The position numbers and the translations under genes are program-made. A DNA stretch of 64,000 bases from JAAFJM01 sp964529175. Lineage in GTDB: Bacteria; Bacteroidota; Bacteroidia; UKL13-3. The notes under the pieces are model-generated. The model did no database searches, had not been told where the DNA came from, and worked only from the letters and a program-made list of their open reading frames with translations. Below are positions 1-9,084 of the stretch, one piece after another (positions within the stretch are counted from its first letter, which is position 1; each line of letters begins with the position of its first letter). The DNA is taken from assembly GCA_964529175.1 (NCBI GenBank), contig CAZGVO010000015.1, forward strand, positions 23,877 to 87,876. The letters are read 5' to 3'.

Positions 1-2
1 AA

Positions 3-452
3 ATGATTACACTGATAAGAACCAATTCAAATAACAATGATTTTCAAAGTTTGGTATTGGAATTAGATAAAGATTTAGCCATTCGTAATGGCGATACCAA
101 CGATTTTTTTGCTCAGTATAATAAAATAGATCTTATAAATAATGTAGTGGTGGCTTATGTTAATAACGAAGCTGTGGGTTGCGGTGCCATAAAATTTTAT
201 GATAACCAAACCATGGAAATAAAAAGAATGTTTGTACCAAAATACCAACGAGGAAAAGGCGTAGCGGTATTAGTTTTGCAAAATTTAGAACTTTGGGCCA
301 AAGAGTTGGGTTATAAAAAGTGCATTTTAGAAACTGGCGATAAAATGCATGAAGCCATTGGTTTGTATAAAAAATGCCATTTTAAAGTTATTCCAAACTA
401 TGGTCAATATAAAAATGTAAGCAGCAGTATTTGCTTTGAAAAGATTTTGTAA
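3..452 (+). CDS. GNAT family N-acetyltransferase
   Basis: This is a small acetyl-CoA-dependent acetyltransferase of the GNAT fold; the substrate is unknown. The acetyl-CoA-binding motif (Q/R-x-x-G-x-G/A) is visible as Q82-R83-G84-K85-G86, after the usual beta-4 strand (MEIKRMFV, residues 71-78). The C-terminal part (EAIGLYKKCHF) matches the GNAT motif B helix. The length of 149 aa is normal for a single-domain member. The ATG lies two bases from the window edge, so an upstream start cannot be excluded, but the N-terminus looks natural. The HEAT-repeat gene follows after 39 bp. Confidence 0.85.
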   Translation: MITLIRTNSNNNDFQSLVLELDKDLAIRNGDTNDFFAQYNKIDLINNVVVAYVNNEAVGCGAIKFYDNQTMEIKRMFVPKYQRGKGVAVLVLQNLELWAKELGYKKCILETGDKMHEAIGLYKKCHFKVIPNYGQYKNVSSSICFEKIL

Positions 453-491
453 TCTGGAAAATACAGCTAAAGATTATTTAAAATATAGAAC

Positions 492-1310
492 ATGGGCAGG
501 GCAAATTTTACCAATGAAAAATTATTGTTTAGAATATTAAATAATAAAAATTATTACGCCAGTTTTGAAAATATTATTGAATTAAGGAAACGCCCAAGTA
601 TTGAATTATTTAAAACTTGTGTAGAGTTAATCCAATCGCCCAATGATAGGTTTAGAAAAGCAGGAATACACATATTGTCGCAGTTAGGTAATCCTCCAAG
701 ACCTTTTGTAAATGAGACCATAGCTTTGTTTTTTAATAGATTGGCAATTGAAAACAATGACGATATAATTGTTGACTTTCTATACGCCATTGGACATAAT
801 AACGATGATTTGAATACTGACCAAGTAGTTAAGTTAAGCGTATTTAAAAACAATGCCAATCATTTTATAAGAGAAGCCTTGGTTTTTGCATTGTTAAGAG
901 TTAATAATTTAAAAGCAATTCAAATTTTAATACATCTTTCTAACGATAAATATAGCATTATTAGGAATTGGGCAACTTTTGGAATAGCTAATCAAAACGA
1001 AAGAAACAATAAACAAATTAGAGCTGCATTATGGCAAAGAGTTACAGATAAACACGAAGAAACTCATTTTGAAGCTATAGTAGGTTTAGCTACCAGAAGA
1101 GTAATGGGTATTGAAAAAGTTATAGCCAATGAATTGCTGAATGATAATTTTGGTTCTTTATTATTTGAAGCCATATTGGCTATGCCCAATAAACAGTATT
1201 TGCCAAGGCTTAAAGTTATTTTGTATGAAACAGAAAACGACAATGACATCTGTAAATATTGGTTCGATGATTTAAAAGCCTGCATTGAAGCATTGGAAGG
1301 CATGGAGTAA
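492..1310 (+). CDS. HEAT-repeat protein
   Basis: This 272-aa protein is predicted to be cytoplasmic, with no signal peptide or membrane segment. It is built of repeated pairs of amphipathic helices with the spacing typical of HEAT/PBS-lyase repeats, for example the stretches around residues 47-70 (FRKAGIHILSQLG), 125-140 (FIREALVFALLRV) and 153-170 (IIRNWATFGIAN). Such repeats form solenoids that bind other proteins; no catalytic motif is present. It may be co-transcribed with the preceding acetyltransferase. The exact partner is unknown. A repeat-rich gene-free region follows. Confidence 0.7.
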   Translation: MGRANFTNEKLLFRILNNKNYYASFENIIELRKRPSIELFKTCVELIQSPNDRFRKAGIHILSQLGNPPRPFVNETIALFFNRLAIENNDDIIVDFLYAIGHNNDDLNTDQVVKLSVFKNNANHFIREALVFALLRVNNLKAIQILIHLSNDKYSIIRNWATFGIANQNERNNKQIRAALWQRVTDKHEETHFEAIVGLATRRVMGIEKVIANELLNDNFGSLLFEAILAMPNKQYLPRLKVILYETENDNDICKYWFDDLKACIEALEGME

Positions 1311-1339
1311 AATTTTAGTTATTTAGTTATTTCTTTATC

Positions 1340-1359
1340 CCACGACCTAAAGGTCGTGG
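1340..1359. repeat. REP-like palindrome CCACGACCT-AA-AGGTCGTGG
   Basis: A 9-bp perfect inverted repeat with a 2-base centre. It is followed by AATTGATCGTGG, which repeats part of the palindrome. A nearly identical copy (one base changed in the left arm) lies at 1632-1651 in the same intergenic region. Such GTGG-ended palindromes resemble bacterial REP elements. Confidence 0.75.
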
Positions 1360-1508
1360 CAATTGATCGTGGTTATACAATCGGTCGAGGTAATTAATCA
1401 TTCAAATAGTTTTTACAAATGATTAAGAAATTTGATTGAATAGGTAACAAAAACTAATTATTATAAAGATTATTAATATAGAAATGTATTATTTGAATGC
1501 TTCCTTTG

Positions 1509-1528
1509 CCACGCCCTTTAGGGCGTGG
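1509..1528. repeat. REP-like palindrome CCACGCCCT-TT-AGGGCGTGG
   Basis: A 9-bp perfect inverted repeat with a 2-base centre. It has the same outline as the unit at 1340-1359 (CCACG outer arms, 2-base centre) but a different core, so the pair looks like two variants of one element family with compensating arm changes. Confidence 0.75.
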
Positions 1529-1644
1529 AACAATAGTAAAACACAATTTAGGCTTTAGCCAAAACTTATCCAGCCATTTGTTTCAATCAAGAAGAGTTTG
1601 GCTAAAGCCATTGGTTTGTAATCTTTTTATCCCACAACCTAAAG

Positions 1645-1680
1645 GTCGTGGCAATTGAATCAGTCGTGGCAATTGAATCA
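1645..1680. repeat. 18-bp tandem duplication inside a REP-like unit
   Basis: The 18-mer GTCGTGGCAATTGAATCA occurs twice head to tail with no mismatch (1645-1662 and 1663-1680). It starts in the right arm of the second CCAC(A/G)ACCT palindrome (1632-1651). It continues into a degenerate third copy (GTCACGCGGTGATTAATCG), which suggests local slippage or element decay. Confidence 0.8.
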
Positions 1681-1850
1681 GTCACGCGGTGATTAATCGT
1701 GGCAGTTTGTACTTTCTGCAAGGTTTAAAAGTATTGATTTTAAGATAGTTTGTTAGTTATGTAACAAAAGTAGCTGTATGCTAAAATAAGCATCCTCACC
1801 TTCGCACCACAATAAACATCAAACTTTTAGCTAGGCATCTAGCAATCAAT

Positions 1851-3164
1851 ATGAAAAAAAAATATTTATTAACCTTAGTTAGTACGGCTGTTTTATACTC
1901 CAATGTATTTGGACAAGACACCGTACTCATTTCAAAAAATCAGCTACTTACCCAAGTAGCGCAAAAAAATCTTCAAGTAAAAATTGCTGAAAACAACTAT
2001 CAATCAGCCAAAGCTGATTACCAGCAATCCAATTCACTTTTTTTACCTAACATCAATGTTTCGCACACAGGTATTACCACTACTAATCCTTTAATGGCAT
2101 TTGGTTCAAAGCTAAATCAAGCCATTTTAACTCCAGCCGATTTTAACCCAACATTATTAAATAACCCTGAAAGAACTCAAAATTTTGCTACATTAATTGA
2201 AGTTCAGCTGCCTTTAATTAATATAGATGGAATTTATGGTTGGCAGGCTGCTAAAAGTAAAATGCAAGCTTATCAACTTCAAACGGAGCGTACCAAAGAA
2301 TATTTGGCATTAGAGGTAACTAAGGCATACATGCAGCTACAATTGGCTTATAAAGCCTTAAAAGTATTTGAAAATGCCACTGCTACAGGTAAAGCCAATT
2401 TAAAATTAGTTGAAAACTATTATAAGCAAGGCTTATTACAAAAAACCGATTTGCTGAATGTGCAGGTAAGTGTTAATGAAATTGAAAATCAATGGCAATA
2501 CGCCAAAAGCAATGTTCAAAATGCATCGGATTACCTAGCATTTTTACTGAACGAAGATGCCAAAGGCAAAACTTATAAACCTACCGAAGCATTAGAAACA
2601 AATATTCTAATAGAACCAGCAAACGCATTTGTATTGGCTAATAGAAAAGATATTAAGGCTGCTGAAAAATCGACCGAAGCTTATAGTAAAATGGTTACCT
2701 TAAGTAAAATGAGTTTTTTGCCGAGGTTAAATGCTTTTGGCAATTATCAAATGTACGATAAAACCATTTTTGGAACATCAGCAACAGGTTATTTGCTTGG
2801 TGCTCAACTTTCGTGGAATGTATTTGATGGTTATAAATCAATAGCTAAAGTAAGTAAAGCTAAAGCCGATTTTGAAAAAGCATCAACCGAAGTTGACTTA
2901 TATAAAAAACAAAGTGAGTTAGAGTTGAATAAAACCAATCGCCAATTAAAAGATGCTGAAAATAAAGTGTTTTTATCTCAATTGGCCTTTGAGCAATCGC
3001 AAGAAGTATATAGAATTAGGCAAAATAGATTTAACCAAGGGCTAGAAAAAACTACCGATTTACTGCAAGCCGAAACCCAATTGCTGCAAAAGGAATTGTT
3101 TCATTTACAGGCCATTTTTGAATACAATTTTACCAAACAATTCCAACAGTTTTTAACAAAATAA
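1851..3164 (+). CDS. TolC family outer membrane efflux protein
   Basis: This is the outer membrane channel of a tripartite efflux pump. It has a cleavable signal peptide (MKKKYLLTLVSTAVLYSNVFGQ). Two long alpha-helical, Gln/Lys/Ala-rich repeats follow, roughly residues 120-235 and 330-430, and these would form the periplasmic tunnel of the trimer. The final phenylalanine-containing strand and the 437-aa length are usual for the family. It is the first gene of an operon with the membrane-fusion adaptor (37 bp downstream, using the preferred ATG) and the RND pump. The ATG is preceded by a long gene-free leader rich in repeats. Confidence 0.93.
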   Translation: MKKKYLLTLVSTAVLYSNVFGQDTVLISKNQLLTQVAQKNLQVKIAENNYQSAKADYQQSNSLFLPNINVSHTGITTTNPLMAFGSKLNQAILTPADFNPTLLNNPERTQNFATLIEVQLPLINIDGIYGWQAAKSKMQAYQLQTERTKEYLALEVTKAYMQLQLAYKALKVFENATATGKANLKLVENYYKQGLLQKTDLLNVQVSVNEIENQWQYAKSNVQNASDYLAFLLNEDAKGKTYKPTEALETNILIEPANAFVLANRKDIKAAEKSTEAYSKMVTLSKMSFLPRLNAFGNYQMYDKTIFGTSATGYLLGAQLSWNVFDGYKSIAKVSKAKADFEKASTEVDLYKKQSELELNKTNRQLKDAENKVFLSQLAFEQSQEVYRIRQNRFNQGLEKTTDLLQAETQLLQKELFHLQAIFEYNFTKQFQQFLTK

Positions 3165-3201
3165 AGTATTGAATAATCAATTTAAATTTAGAAATAATAA
3201 A

Positions 3202-4290
3202 ATGAAAAATATAAATAAAGTAGTATTTGTTTTAGTAGCCTTATTAGGCATGAGTGCTTGTAGCAACGATAAAAAAGTAATTGAAAATAATGAAGACGCT
3301 ATAGTAGTTAAAACTAGCACCTCAGCCAATAATAATATTGAAAAAGCTATAGCCGCAAGTGGAAAAATAGAAGCTGAAAACAGTGCTAACATAAGCACCC
3401 GAATGATGGGTTATGTTACCAAATTGAATGTAAAAGTTGGCCAAAAGGTAAGTGCAGGTCAACAATTAGTAACCATTAATAATGCTGATTTACAAGCTAA
3501 AAAAGCTCAAGTAGAAGCTTCTATTCAACAAGCCACTGCAGGTTATAACAATGCTAAGAAAGATTATGACCGTTTTGTAGCTTTATTTAACCAACAAAGT
3601 GCATCGCAAAAGGAATTAGATGATATGACCACAAGGTATGAAATGGCAAAAGCGGGTCTTGAGGCTGCCAAGCAAATGCGTAATGAAGTGATGGCTCAGT
3701 TTAATTATACTTCTATTTCAGCTCCTTTTGCTGGGGTAATTACTAATACTTTTATAAAAGAAGGCGATATGGCAAATCCCGCAATGCCATTGTTAAGTAT
3801 AGAAGGCGAGGCTCACTTACAAGTTACAGCCATGGTTTCTGAAACCGATATTACCAATATTGAAAATGGAATGCCTGTTTCTGTTTTGGTTAAATCAATT
3901 AATCAAACGGTATTGGGTAAAGTGGTAGAAGTAAGTGCTTCGGCTAAAAATACTGGTGGACAATATTTGGTTAAAATTGGATTGGTAAACCCAAGCAATA
4001 AAGTTTTATCGGGCATGTTTGTAAATGTGTTATTTAAAACCACTACAAAAGCTGAAAGTAACGAGTTAGTAAATAAAATTTTAGTTCCTTTAAGTGCATT
4101 GGTAAAACAAGGACAGTTAACAGGTATTTATACAATCGGTAATGATGGAATAGCCATTTTAAGATGGGTTAGAACAGGAAAGATTTACGATAATCAAGTA
4201 GAAATATTATCGGGTTTGGCAGCTAATGAACAATACATTATTTCAAGCGAAGGTAAATTATACAATGGTGCTAAAGTTAGTGTGAAATAA
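3202..4290 (+). CDS. RND efflux periplasmic adaptor (membrane fusion protein), lipoprotein
   Basis: This adaptor links the inner-membrane RND pump to the TolC-like channel. I chose the ATG at 3202 because it opens directly into a lipoprotein signal peptide ending in the lipobox MSAC; a TTG at 3169 would add eleven polar residues. A barrel-sandwich (biotinyl-lipoyl-like) half (NISTRMMGYVTKLNVKVGQKV) is followed by a coiled-coil hairpin (LQAKKAQVEAS to AAKQMRNEV). The second lipoyl half (FNYTSISAPFAGVITNTF) comes next, then a beta-barrel and a membrane-proximal domain. This order is canonical for the HlyD/AcrA family. The gene sits between tolC and the pump. Confidence 0.92.
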   Translation: MKNINKVVFVLVALLGMSACSNDKKVIENNEDAIVVKTSTSANNNIEKAIAASGKIEAENSANISTRMMGYVTKLNVKVGQKVSAGQQLVTINNADLQAKKAQVEASIQQATAGYNNAKKDYDRFVALFNQQSASQKELDDMTTRYEMAKAGLEAAKQMRNEVMAQFNYTSISAPFAGVITNTFIKEGDMANPAMPLLSIEGEAHLQVTAMVSETDITNIENGMPVSVLVKSINQTVLGKVVEVSASAKNTGGQYLVKIGLVNPSNKVLSGMFVNVLFKTTTKAESNELVNKILVPLSALVKQGQLTGIYTIGNDGIAILRWVRTGKIYDNQVEILSGLAANEQYIISSEGKLYNGAKVSVK

Positions 4291-4331
4291 ATTACATCAA
4301 TTAATCAAAAATAAGATAATCAAAAAATAAA

Positions 4332-7300
4332 ATGCAAGAAGGTATTTCAGGTAAAATTGCCCATTTTTTTATCAATTCAAAGTTAACTATTTTGTTAATG
4401 GTTGGGTTGATGGTAATAGGCGTATATAGTTCGTTTTTAATTCCGCGCGAAGAAGAACCGCAAATTAATGTTCCAATGGCCGATGTAATGGTAGGTTATC
4501 CTGGAGCAAATCCAACTGAGGTTGAAAACAGAGTAGTTAAACCATTAGAAAAAATTATTTCAAATATAAAAGGAGTGGAGCATGTGCACAGTATGGCTAT
4601 GAATGGTCAAGCCATGCTAATTGTTCAGTTTTATGTTGGTCAAGATGTGGAGCGTTCGTACGTAAAACTATATGATGAATTAGCAAAACACGAAAACATG
4701 TTTCAAGCTGGAATTTATAAGCCAGTTGTTAAAACCCGCTCTATTGACGATGTGCCTATGCTAGGGTTAACACTTTGGAGTGAAAAATTAAACGATTTTG
4801 AAATAAAACAAATAGCCGAGGAAGTAACCTCAGAAATTGAAAAAATAAAAGATGTAGCTATTACAAAAGAAATTGGTGGACGCAGCCGCCAACTAAAAGT
4901 AATATTAGATAAAGATAAATTAGCTGAAAACGGTATAGATGCCTTAAATATCATGCAAATGATACAAGCTAATAATGGTAGTTCTCAGTCGGGCAGTATA
5001 GTAAATAACGATAAAGAATATTTGATAACAACAGGTAAATTTTTAAAAACTGTAGAGGATATTGAAAATTTAGTAGTGGGTGTTAATGCAAATTTACCTG
5101 TTTATTTAAAACAAGTTGCTACCATTGAAGATGGTCCAGCTACCAATAGTAGCTATGTTTCGTTTGGATATGGAAAAGCTAACGAAAAATATAAAGCGGC
5201 TAACTCCGAATATCCTGCAGTAACTATTTCTATTGGTAAGGTTAAAGGTGCTGATGCAATGAAAATTTCTGAAAAAATTTTAGAAAAAGTAGCACATCTA
5301 AAGAAAACAATTATTACCAACGATGTACATGTAGAAGTTACACGTAATTATGGCGAAACTGCTTCGGATAAAGTAGGGGAGTTATTACTACATTTAGGAA
5401 TAGCCATTATAGCGGTAACGTTTTTAGTAATATTAGCCATGGGTTGGCGAGGTGGTTTAGTGGTTTTCTTTTCGGTGCCATTAACTTTTGCTTTAACATT
5501 ATTTGCTTATTATTTATTAGGTTATACCTTAAATAGAATTACACTTTTTGCTTTGGTATTTGTGGTTGGAATTGTGGTTGATGATAGTATTATAATAGCC
5601 GAAAATATGCATCGACATTTTAAAATGAAACGATTGCCATTTAAACAAGCAGCTATTTATGCCATTAACGAAGTAGGTAATCCTACCATTTTGGCCACAT
5701 TTACAGTAATAGCGGCTATTTTACCTATGGCTTTTGTTTCAGGAATGATGGGTCCGTATATGAGTCCAATGCCTATTGGTGCATCTATAGCTATGTTGCT
5801 TTCGCTTTTTGTGGCACTAACGGTAACGCCATATTTAGGTTATCATTTATTGCAAGAAAAAGAAGAACAAAAACACAAAGAAGAGCAAGGTTTAGAAACC
5901 AATTGGATATATAAGATTTACAATAAACTAGAAAGACCATTGCTTGAAAGCAGCAAAAAAAGAAGACTTTTAGTAGGCGGAACTGTAGTACTTTTAATTG
6001 GTTCTGTATTGATGTTTTTTAACAAATCGGTAGTAGTTAAAATGTTGCCTTTCGATAATAAAAATGAGTTTCAAGTAGTAATTGATATGCCCGAGGGAAC
6101 CACTTTAGAAAGAACTGCTGCTGTAACCAAAGAAATAGCTCAATATCTTTCAACTGTTCCAGAAGTAGTTAATTATCAAAATTATATAGGAGCTTCAGCA
6201 CCAATTACATTTAATGGTTTGGTTCGTCATTACGATTTGCGTGGTGGAAGTAATATGGCCGATATTCAGGTAAATTTATTACATAAAGAAGAACGAAATT
6301 TACAAAGCCATCATATAGCCAAAGAGGTGAGGCCAATGATTCAAAAAATAGCCAAGAAATATGGTGCTAATGTTAAAATTATTGAAGTTCCACCCGGCCC
6401 ACCGGTGCTTTCAACTTTAGTTGCCGAAATTTATGGTCCTGATTACAAAGAGCAAATTAAAGTAGCTAATCAAGTAAAAACCATTTTAGAAACCACTAGC
6501 GATATAGTAGATGTAGATTGGATGACAGAAGATAATCAAACAGAATATAAGCTAGAAATTGATAAAGAAAAAGCCATGTTAAATGGAATTGCTCCGCAGC
6601 AAGTAGTTGGAAATTTAACTTATCTTTTAAAAGAATATCCTATTTCTAATTTATACGATGAAAACTCAAATAATAGTGTTGGTATTGTTTTATCGCTTGA
6701 CGATAAAGATAAAACAAGTTTACAAGACATTGGAAATATAAAAATAAAAGGAAGTAGGGGTAATGTAGTTCCTATAAGCGATTTAGTGAAAATTGTTAAT
6801 GATTCGCTTCAAAAAACCATTTACCGAAAAGACCAAAAACGTGTGGTTTATGTAACAGCCGATATGGCTGGAGCTTTAGAAAGTCCGGTATATGCCATAT
6901 TAGGAATGAACGAAAAATTACAAAAAATGCAATTGCCAAAAGGCTATAAAGTAAATGAACTTTATATGGAACAACCATCAGATGAAAGCGATTTTACAGT
7001 AAAGTGGGATGGCGAATGGCAAATTACGTTAGAGGTGTTCAGAGATTTAGGAGCTGCATTTTTAATTGTTATAGTAATCATTTATATGCTAATAGTTGGT
7101 TGGTTTCAAAATTTTAAAACTCCAATGGTAATGATGATGGCAATTCCTCTTTCATTAATTGGAATTGTATTTGGACATTGGGCTTTGGGCGCATTTTTTA
7201 CAGCTACTTCATTTATTGGAATGATTGCTTTAGCTGGAGTAATGGTTCGAAACTCTGTTTTACTAATTGATTTTATTGAAATTAGGTTACACGAAGGAGT

Positions 7301-7556
7301 GGCTTTAAAGCAGGCAATTATTGAAGCAGGTGCAGTTAGAACAACACCAATTTTATTAACAACGGGAGCGGTAGTTATTGGCGCATCTATTATTTTATTC
7401 GATCCTATTTTTCAAGGATTAGCCATTTCCTTGGTTTTTGGAGCCATTGTTTCAACCATTTTAACTCTTTTGGTAGTACCAATTATTTATTATGTAACCG
7501 AAAGAAAAAAATGGGAAAAACCAACAATTGAAAGTAATAACAAAACAAGTAACTAA
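4332..7556 (+). CDS. RND efflux transporter permease (AcrB/HAE type)
   Basis: This is a proton-driven inner-membrane efflux pump of 1074 aa with the RND plan of TM1, a porter loop, TM2-6, then the same again. Adjacent acids D417-D418 in TM4 (VVGIVVDDSIIIAEN) match the AcrB proton-relay pair. Heavy-metal-type pumps usually carry a different TM4 motif (DGAVV), so drugs or other organics are likelier substrates than metals. The second half shows the PLSLIGIVFGHWALG and MVRNSVLLIDFIE segments typical of TM10-11. It is co-directional with tolC and the adaptor upstream and is followed after 5 bp by a PII/CutA-like gene. Confidence 0.93.
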   Translation: MQEGISGKIAHFFINSKLTILLMVGLMVIGVYSSFLIPREEEPQINVPMADVMVGYPGANPTEVENRVVKPLEKIISNIKGVEHVHSMAMNGQAMLIVQFYVGQDVERSYVKLYDELAKHENMFQAGIYKPVVKTRSIDDVPMLGLTLWSEKLNDFEIKQIAEEVTSEIEKIKDVAITKEIGGRSRQLKVILDKDKLAENGIDALNIMQMIQANNGSSQSGSIVNNDKEYLITTGKFLKTVEDIENLVVGVNANLPVYLKQVATIEDGPATNSSYVSFGYGKANEKYKAANSEYPAVTISIGKVKGADAMKISEKILEKVAHLKKTIITNDVHVEVTRNYGETASDKVGELLLHLGIAIIAVTFLVILAMGWRGGLVVFFSVPLTFALTLFAYYLLGYTLNRITLFALVFVVGIVVDDSIIIAENMHRHFKMKRLPFKQAAIYAINEVGNPTILATFTVIAAILPMAFVSGMMGPYMSPMPIGASIAMLLSLFVALTVTPYLGYHLLQEKEEQKHKEEQGLETNWIYKIYNKLERPLLESSKKRRLLVGGTVVLLIGSVLMFFNKSVVVKMLPFDNKNEFQVVIDMPEGTTLERTAAVTKEIAQYLSTVPEVVNYQNYIGASAPITFNGLVRHYDLRGGSNMADIQVNLLHKEERNLQSHHIAKEVRPMIQKIAKKYGANVKIIEVPPGPPVLSTLVAEIYGPDYKEQIKVANQVKTILETTSDIVDVDWMTEDNQTEYKLEIDKEKAMLNGIAPQQVVGNLTYLLKEYPISNLYDENSNNSVGIVLSLDDKDKTSLQDIGNIKIKGSRGNVVPISDLVKIVNDSLQKTIYRKDQKRVVYVTADMAGALESPVYAILGMNEKLQKMQLPKGYKVNELYMEQPSDESDFTVKWDGEWQITLEVFRDLGAAFLIVIVIIYMLIVGWFQNFKTPMVMMMAIPLSLIGIVFGHWALGAFFTATSFIGMIALAGVMVRNSVLLIDFIEIRLHEGVALKQAIIEAGAVRTTPILLTTGAVVIGASIILFDPIFQGLAISLVFGAIVSTILTLLVVPIIYYVTERKKWEKPTIESNNKTSN

Positions 7557-7561
7557 ATACT

Positions 7562-7867
7562 ATGAAACTATTAATTATAACTTCGGTAGCCGAGTTTGGT
7601 AAGGAAGTAAAACAAATTTTAAAGCAAGCACAAGTAAAAACATATTCTTACAGCAATTTAGTTGGCTATAGAAATGCCATGCAAGATGCTTTAGCTACCA
7701 ATTGGTTTGGAACTGAAATGAATGAAAACGAGTCAATACTATTTTATGCATTTGTTCCAACTGAAAATGTAGAAACTGTTTGCGATGCCGTAAATGTTTT
7801 TAATAACCAACAAGAAACCCTTTCGCATATACATGTTGCGGTTCTTAACATTGAAAAATTTAACTAA
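7562..7867 (+). CDS. Small PII/CutA-like ferredoxin-fold protein of the efflux operon
   Basis: This 101-aa cytoplasmic protein follows the RND pump by 5 bp, so it is almost certainly translated from the same message. The order of predicted elements is beta (MKLLIITSV), helix (EFGKEVKQILKQ), beta (VKTYSYS), beta (ESILFYAFVP), helix (VETVCDAVNVFN), beta (HIHVAVLNIE). This is the beta-alpha-beta-beta-alpha-beta layout of PII, CutA1 and related proteins. I cannot see the classical PII T-loop tyrosine or an ATP-binding signature. It may sense a ligand and control the pump, or bind a metal; the function is inferred only from fold and position. Confidence 0.6.
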   Translation: MKLLIITSVAEFGKEVKQILKQAQVKTYSYSNLVGYRNAMQDALATNWFGTEMNENESILFYAFVPTENVETVCDAVNVFNNQQETLSHIHVAVLNIEKFN

Positions 7868-7878
7868 ATACTAAGAAA

Positions 7879-8064
7879 ATGAAAAGCAGAATAATAACCG
7901 CAATAGCAGGTAGTTTTATAATAATTAGTGTTTTACTTTCAATTTTTGTCAATCAAAATTGGTTGTGGTTTACCTTATTTGTTGGGGCTAACTTGCTTCA
8001 ATCATCTATAACCAAATGGTGTTTAATGGATGATATATTGACTAAGTTAGGAGTAAAAAACTAG
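7879..8064 (+). CDS. DUF2892 (YgaP-like) small membrane protein
   Basis: This 61-aa protein has two hydrophobic helices (residues 5-23 and 28-45). It then has the motif GANLLQSSITKWCLMDDIL, which matches the DUF2892 family pattern (G.N..Q...T..C....IL..LG). In YgaP the domain anchors a rhodanese to the inner membrane. Here it stands alone as the last gene of the efflux operon, 11 bp after the PII/CutA-like gene, and a strong hairpin terminator follows within 4 bp. Confidence 0.8.
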   Translation: MKSRIITAIAGSFIIISVLLSIFVNQNWLWFTLFVGANLLQSSITKWCLMDDILTKLGVKN

Positions 8065-8067
8065 AAC

Positions 8068-8106
8068 AAAAAAGCCTTTATTACAACTAGTAATCAAGGC
8101 TTTTTT
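8068..8106. terminator. Bidirectional rho-independent terminator
   Basis: AAAAAAGCCTT at 8068-8078 pairs with AAGGCTTTTTT at 8096-8106. The U-tract on both strands suits the convergent efflux operon and rnhA. Confidence 0.9.
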
Positions 8107-8121
8107 ATGATAATAGAACTT

Positions 8122-8601
8122 CTAAACTAAACCTTTTTCGGCTTTTTGTTCTTGTTCATACACATGGTCAATCATCAGGTTAGCTCTATCATCTGCAGCT
8201 GCTGTGGCTAGTTGGTCGCAGCGTTCATTCCCCGGATGTCCGGCATGGCCTTTTACCCAATGCATTTTTACTTGGTGTTGAGCATAAATTTTCAAAAACT
8301 CATTCCATAAATCACCATTTTTTTTACCAGCAAAGTTTTTTTGTTTCCATCCAAAAACCCATTTTTTTTCTATGGCATCGCATACATATTTACTATCAGT
8401 ATAAATGTTAACTTGTGTGTTCGGTTTTTTTAGTTGTTGCAATGCTACAATAACCGCCAATAATTCCATTCGGTTATTAGTAGTTAATCGGTAGCCAGCC
8501 GAAAGTTCTTTTCTAAATTGTCCGCTGGTTAATACTATTCCATAACCACCATTTCCGGGGTTTCCTCTTGCCGAACCATCGGTATATATATTTACAATCA
8601 T
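8122..8601 (-). CDS. rnhA: Ribonuclease HI
   Basis: This enzyme cleaves the RNA strand of RNA-DNA hybrids during replication and R-loop removal. The 159-aa protein shows all four catalytic acids: D8 (YTDGSARGNPG), E46 (NNRMELLAV), D69 (YTDSKYV) and D129 (NERCDQLA). It also has the loop histidine H119 (WVKGHAGHPGN) and the basic handle region (WKQKNFAGKKNGDLW), as in the E. coli type. It is immediately adjacent to the GNAT gene on the same strand (no gap), suggesting translational coupling. Confidence 0.97.
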   Translation of the reverse strand: MIVNIYTDGSARGNPGNGGYGIVLTSGQFRKELSAGYRLTTNNRMELLAVIVALQQLKKPNTQVNIYTDSKYVCDAIEKKWVFGWKQKNFAGKKNGDLWNEFLKIYAQHQVKMHWVKGHAGHPGNERCDQLATAAADDRANLMIDHVYEQEQKAEKGLV

Positions 8602-9084
8602 TTATGATACTAACTTATTTATTGCTTCTTGGTTTAATCGGTAAACTGTCCATTCGTTCATGGGTGTAGCGCCCAAGCTTTCATAAAAATCAATGGCAGG
8701 TTTATTCCAGTTTAATACACTCCATTCTACTCTGCCGCAGTTGCGCTCTTGCGCTATTTTTACTAGGCTTAACAGTAGTTTTTTGCCATAACCTTTTCCC
8801 CTGTATTTTTCTTTAACAAATAAATCTTCCAAGTAAATACCGGGCTTGCTTACAAAGGTACTGTAGTTATGAAAAAACAAGGCAAAACCAATTGGTACAT
8901 GGTTTTCAAAACCAATCAAACATTCGGCAAAAGCTTTTTCTTCGAATAAATATTTCACAATACTTTCTTCTGTTGCTTCTACTTGGTCCGATAATTTTTC
9001 GTATTCGGCAATATCTTTTATTAATTCTAAAATGATTCCTGCATCATTTTTGGTAGCAGGTTTTATTTCAAAAATATCAGTCAT
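8602..9084 (-). CDS. GNAT acetyltransferase of the SAT1/SAT2-like family
   Basis: This 160-aa enzyme matches the spermidine/spermine and thialysine acetyltransferase-like group. It has an N-terminal IKPATKNDAGIILELIKD segment, the phrase PGIYLEDLFVKEKYRGKGYG with the acetyl-CoA loop R-G-K-G-Y-G, and WSVLNWNKPAIDFYESLGA near the C-terminus. Prokaryotic members acetylate polyamines or lysine analogues, but the substrate here is not proven. It lies between rnhA and a secreted protein gene, overlapping the latter by 8 bp, so the three genes are probably one operon. Confidence 0.85.
   Translation of the reverse strand: MTDIFEIKPATKNDAGIILELIKDIAEYEKLSDQVEATEESIVKYLFEEKAFAECLIGFENHVPIGFALFFHNYSTFVSKPGIYLEDLFVKEKYRGKGYGKKLLLSLVKIAQERNCGRVEWSVLNWNKPAIDFYESLGATPMNEWTVYRLNQEAINKLVS

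Larger units (their letters stand above)
1311..1850. other. Gene-free region with palindromic repeats upstream of the efflux operon
   Basis: These 540 bases contain no credible gene. They hold several palindromic REP-like units (listed separately), a 13-bp inverted repeat (1551-1563 with 1597-1609) and an 18-bp tandem duplication. The last 110 bases must hold the promoter of the tolC-like gene. A 7-bp inverted repeat TTTGTTA/TAACAAA (1749-1755 with 1762-1768) lies there and is a possible operator, but no clear TAnnTTTG element was found. Confidence 0.7.

Noticed and set aside
4332..7556. Reading the RND pump as a heavy-metal (CusA/CzcA) type because of the nearby small metal-like proteins
   Set aside because: TM4 carries adjacent D417-D418 as in AcrB-type pumps instead of the metal-type pattern.
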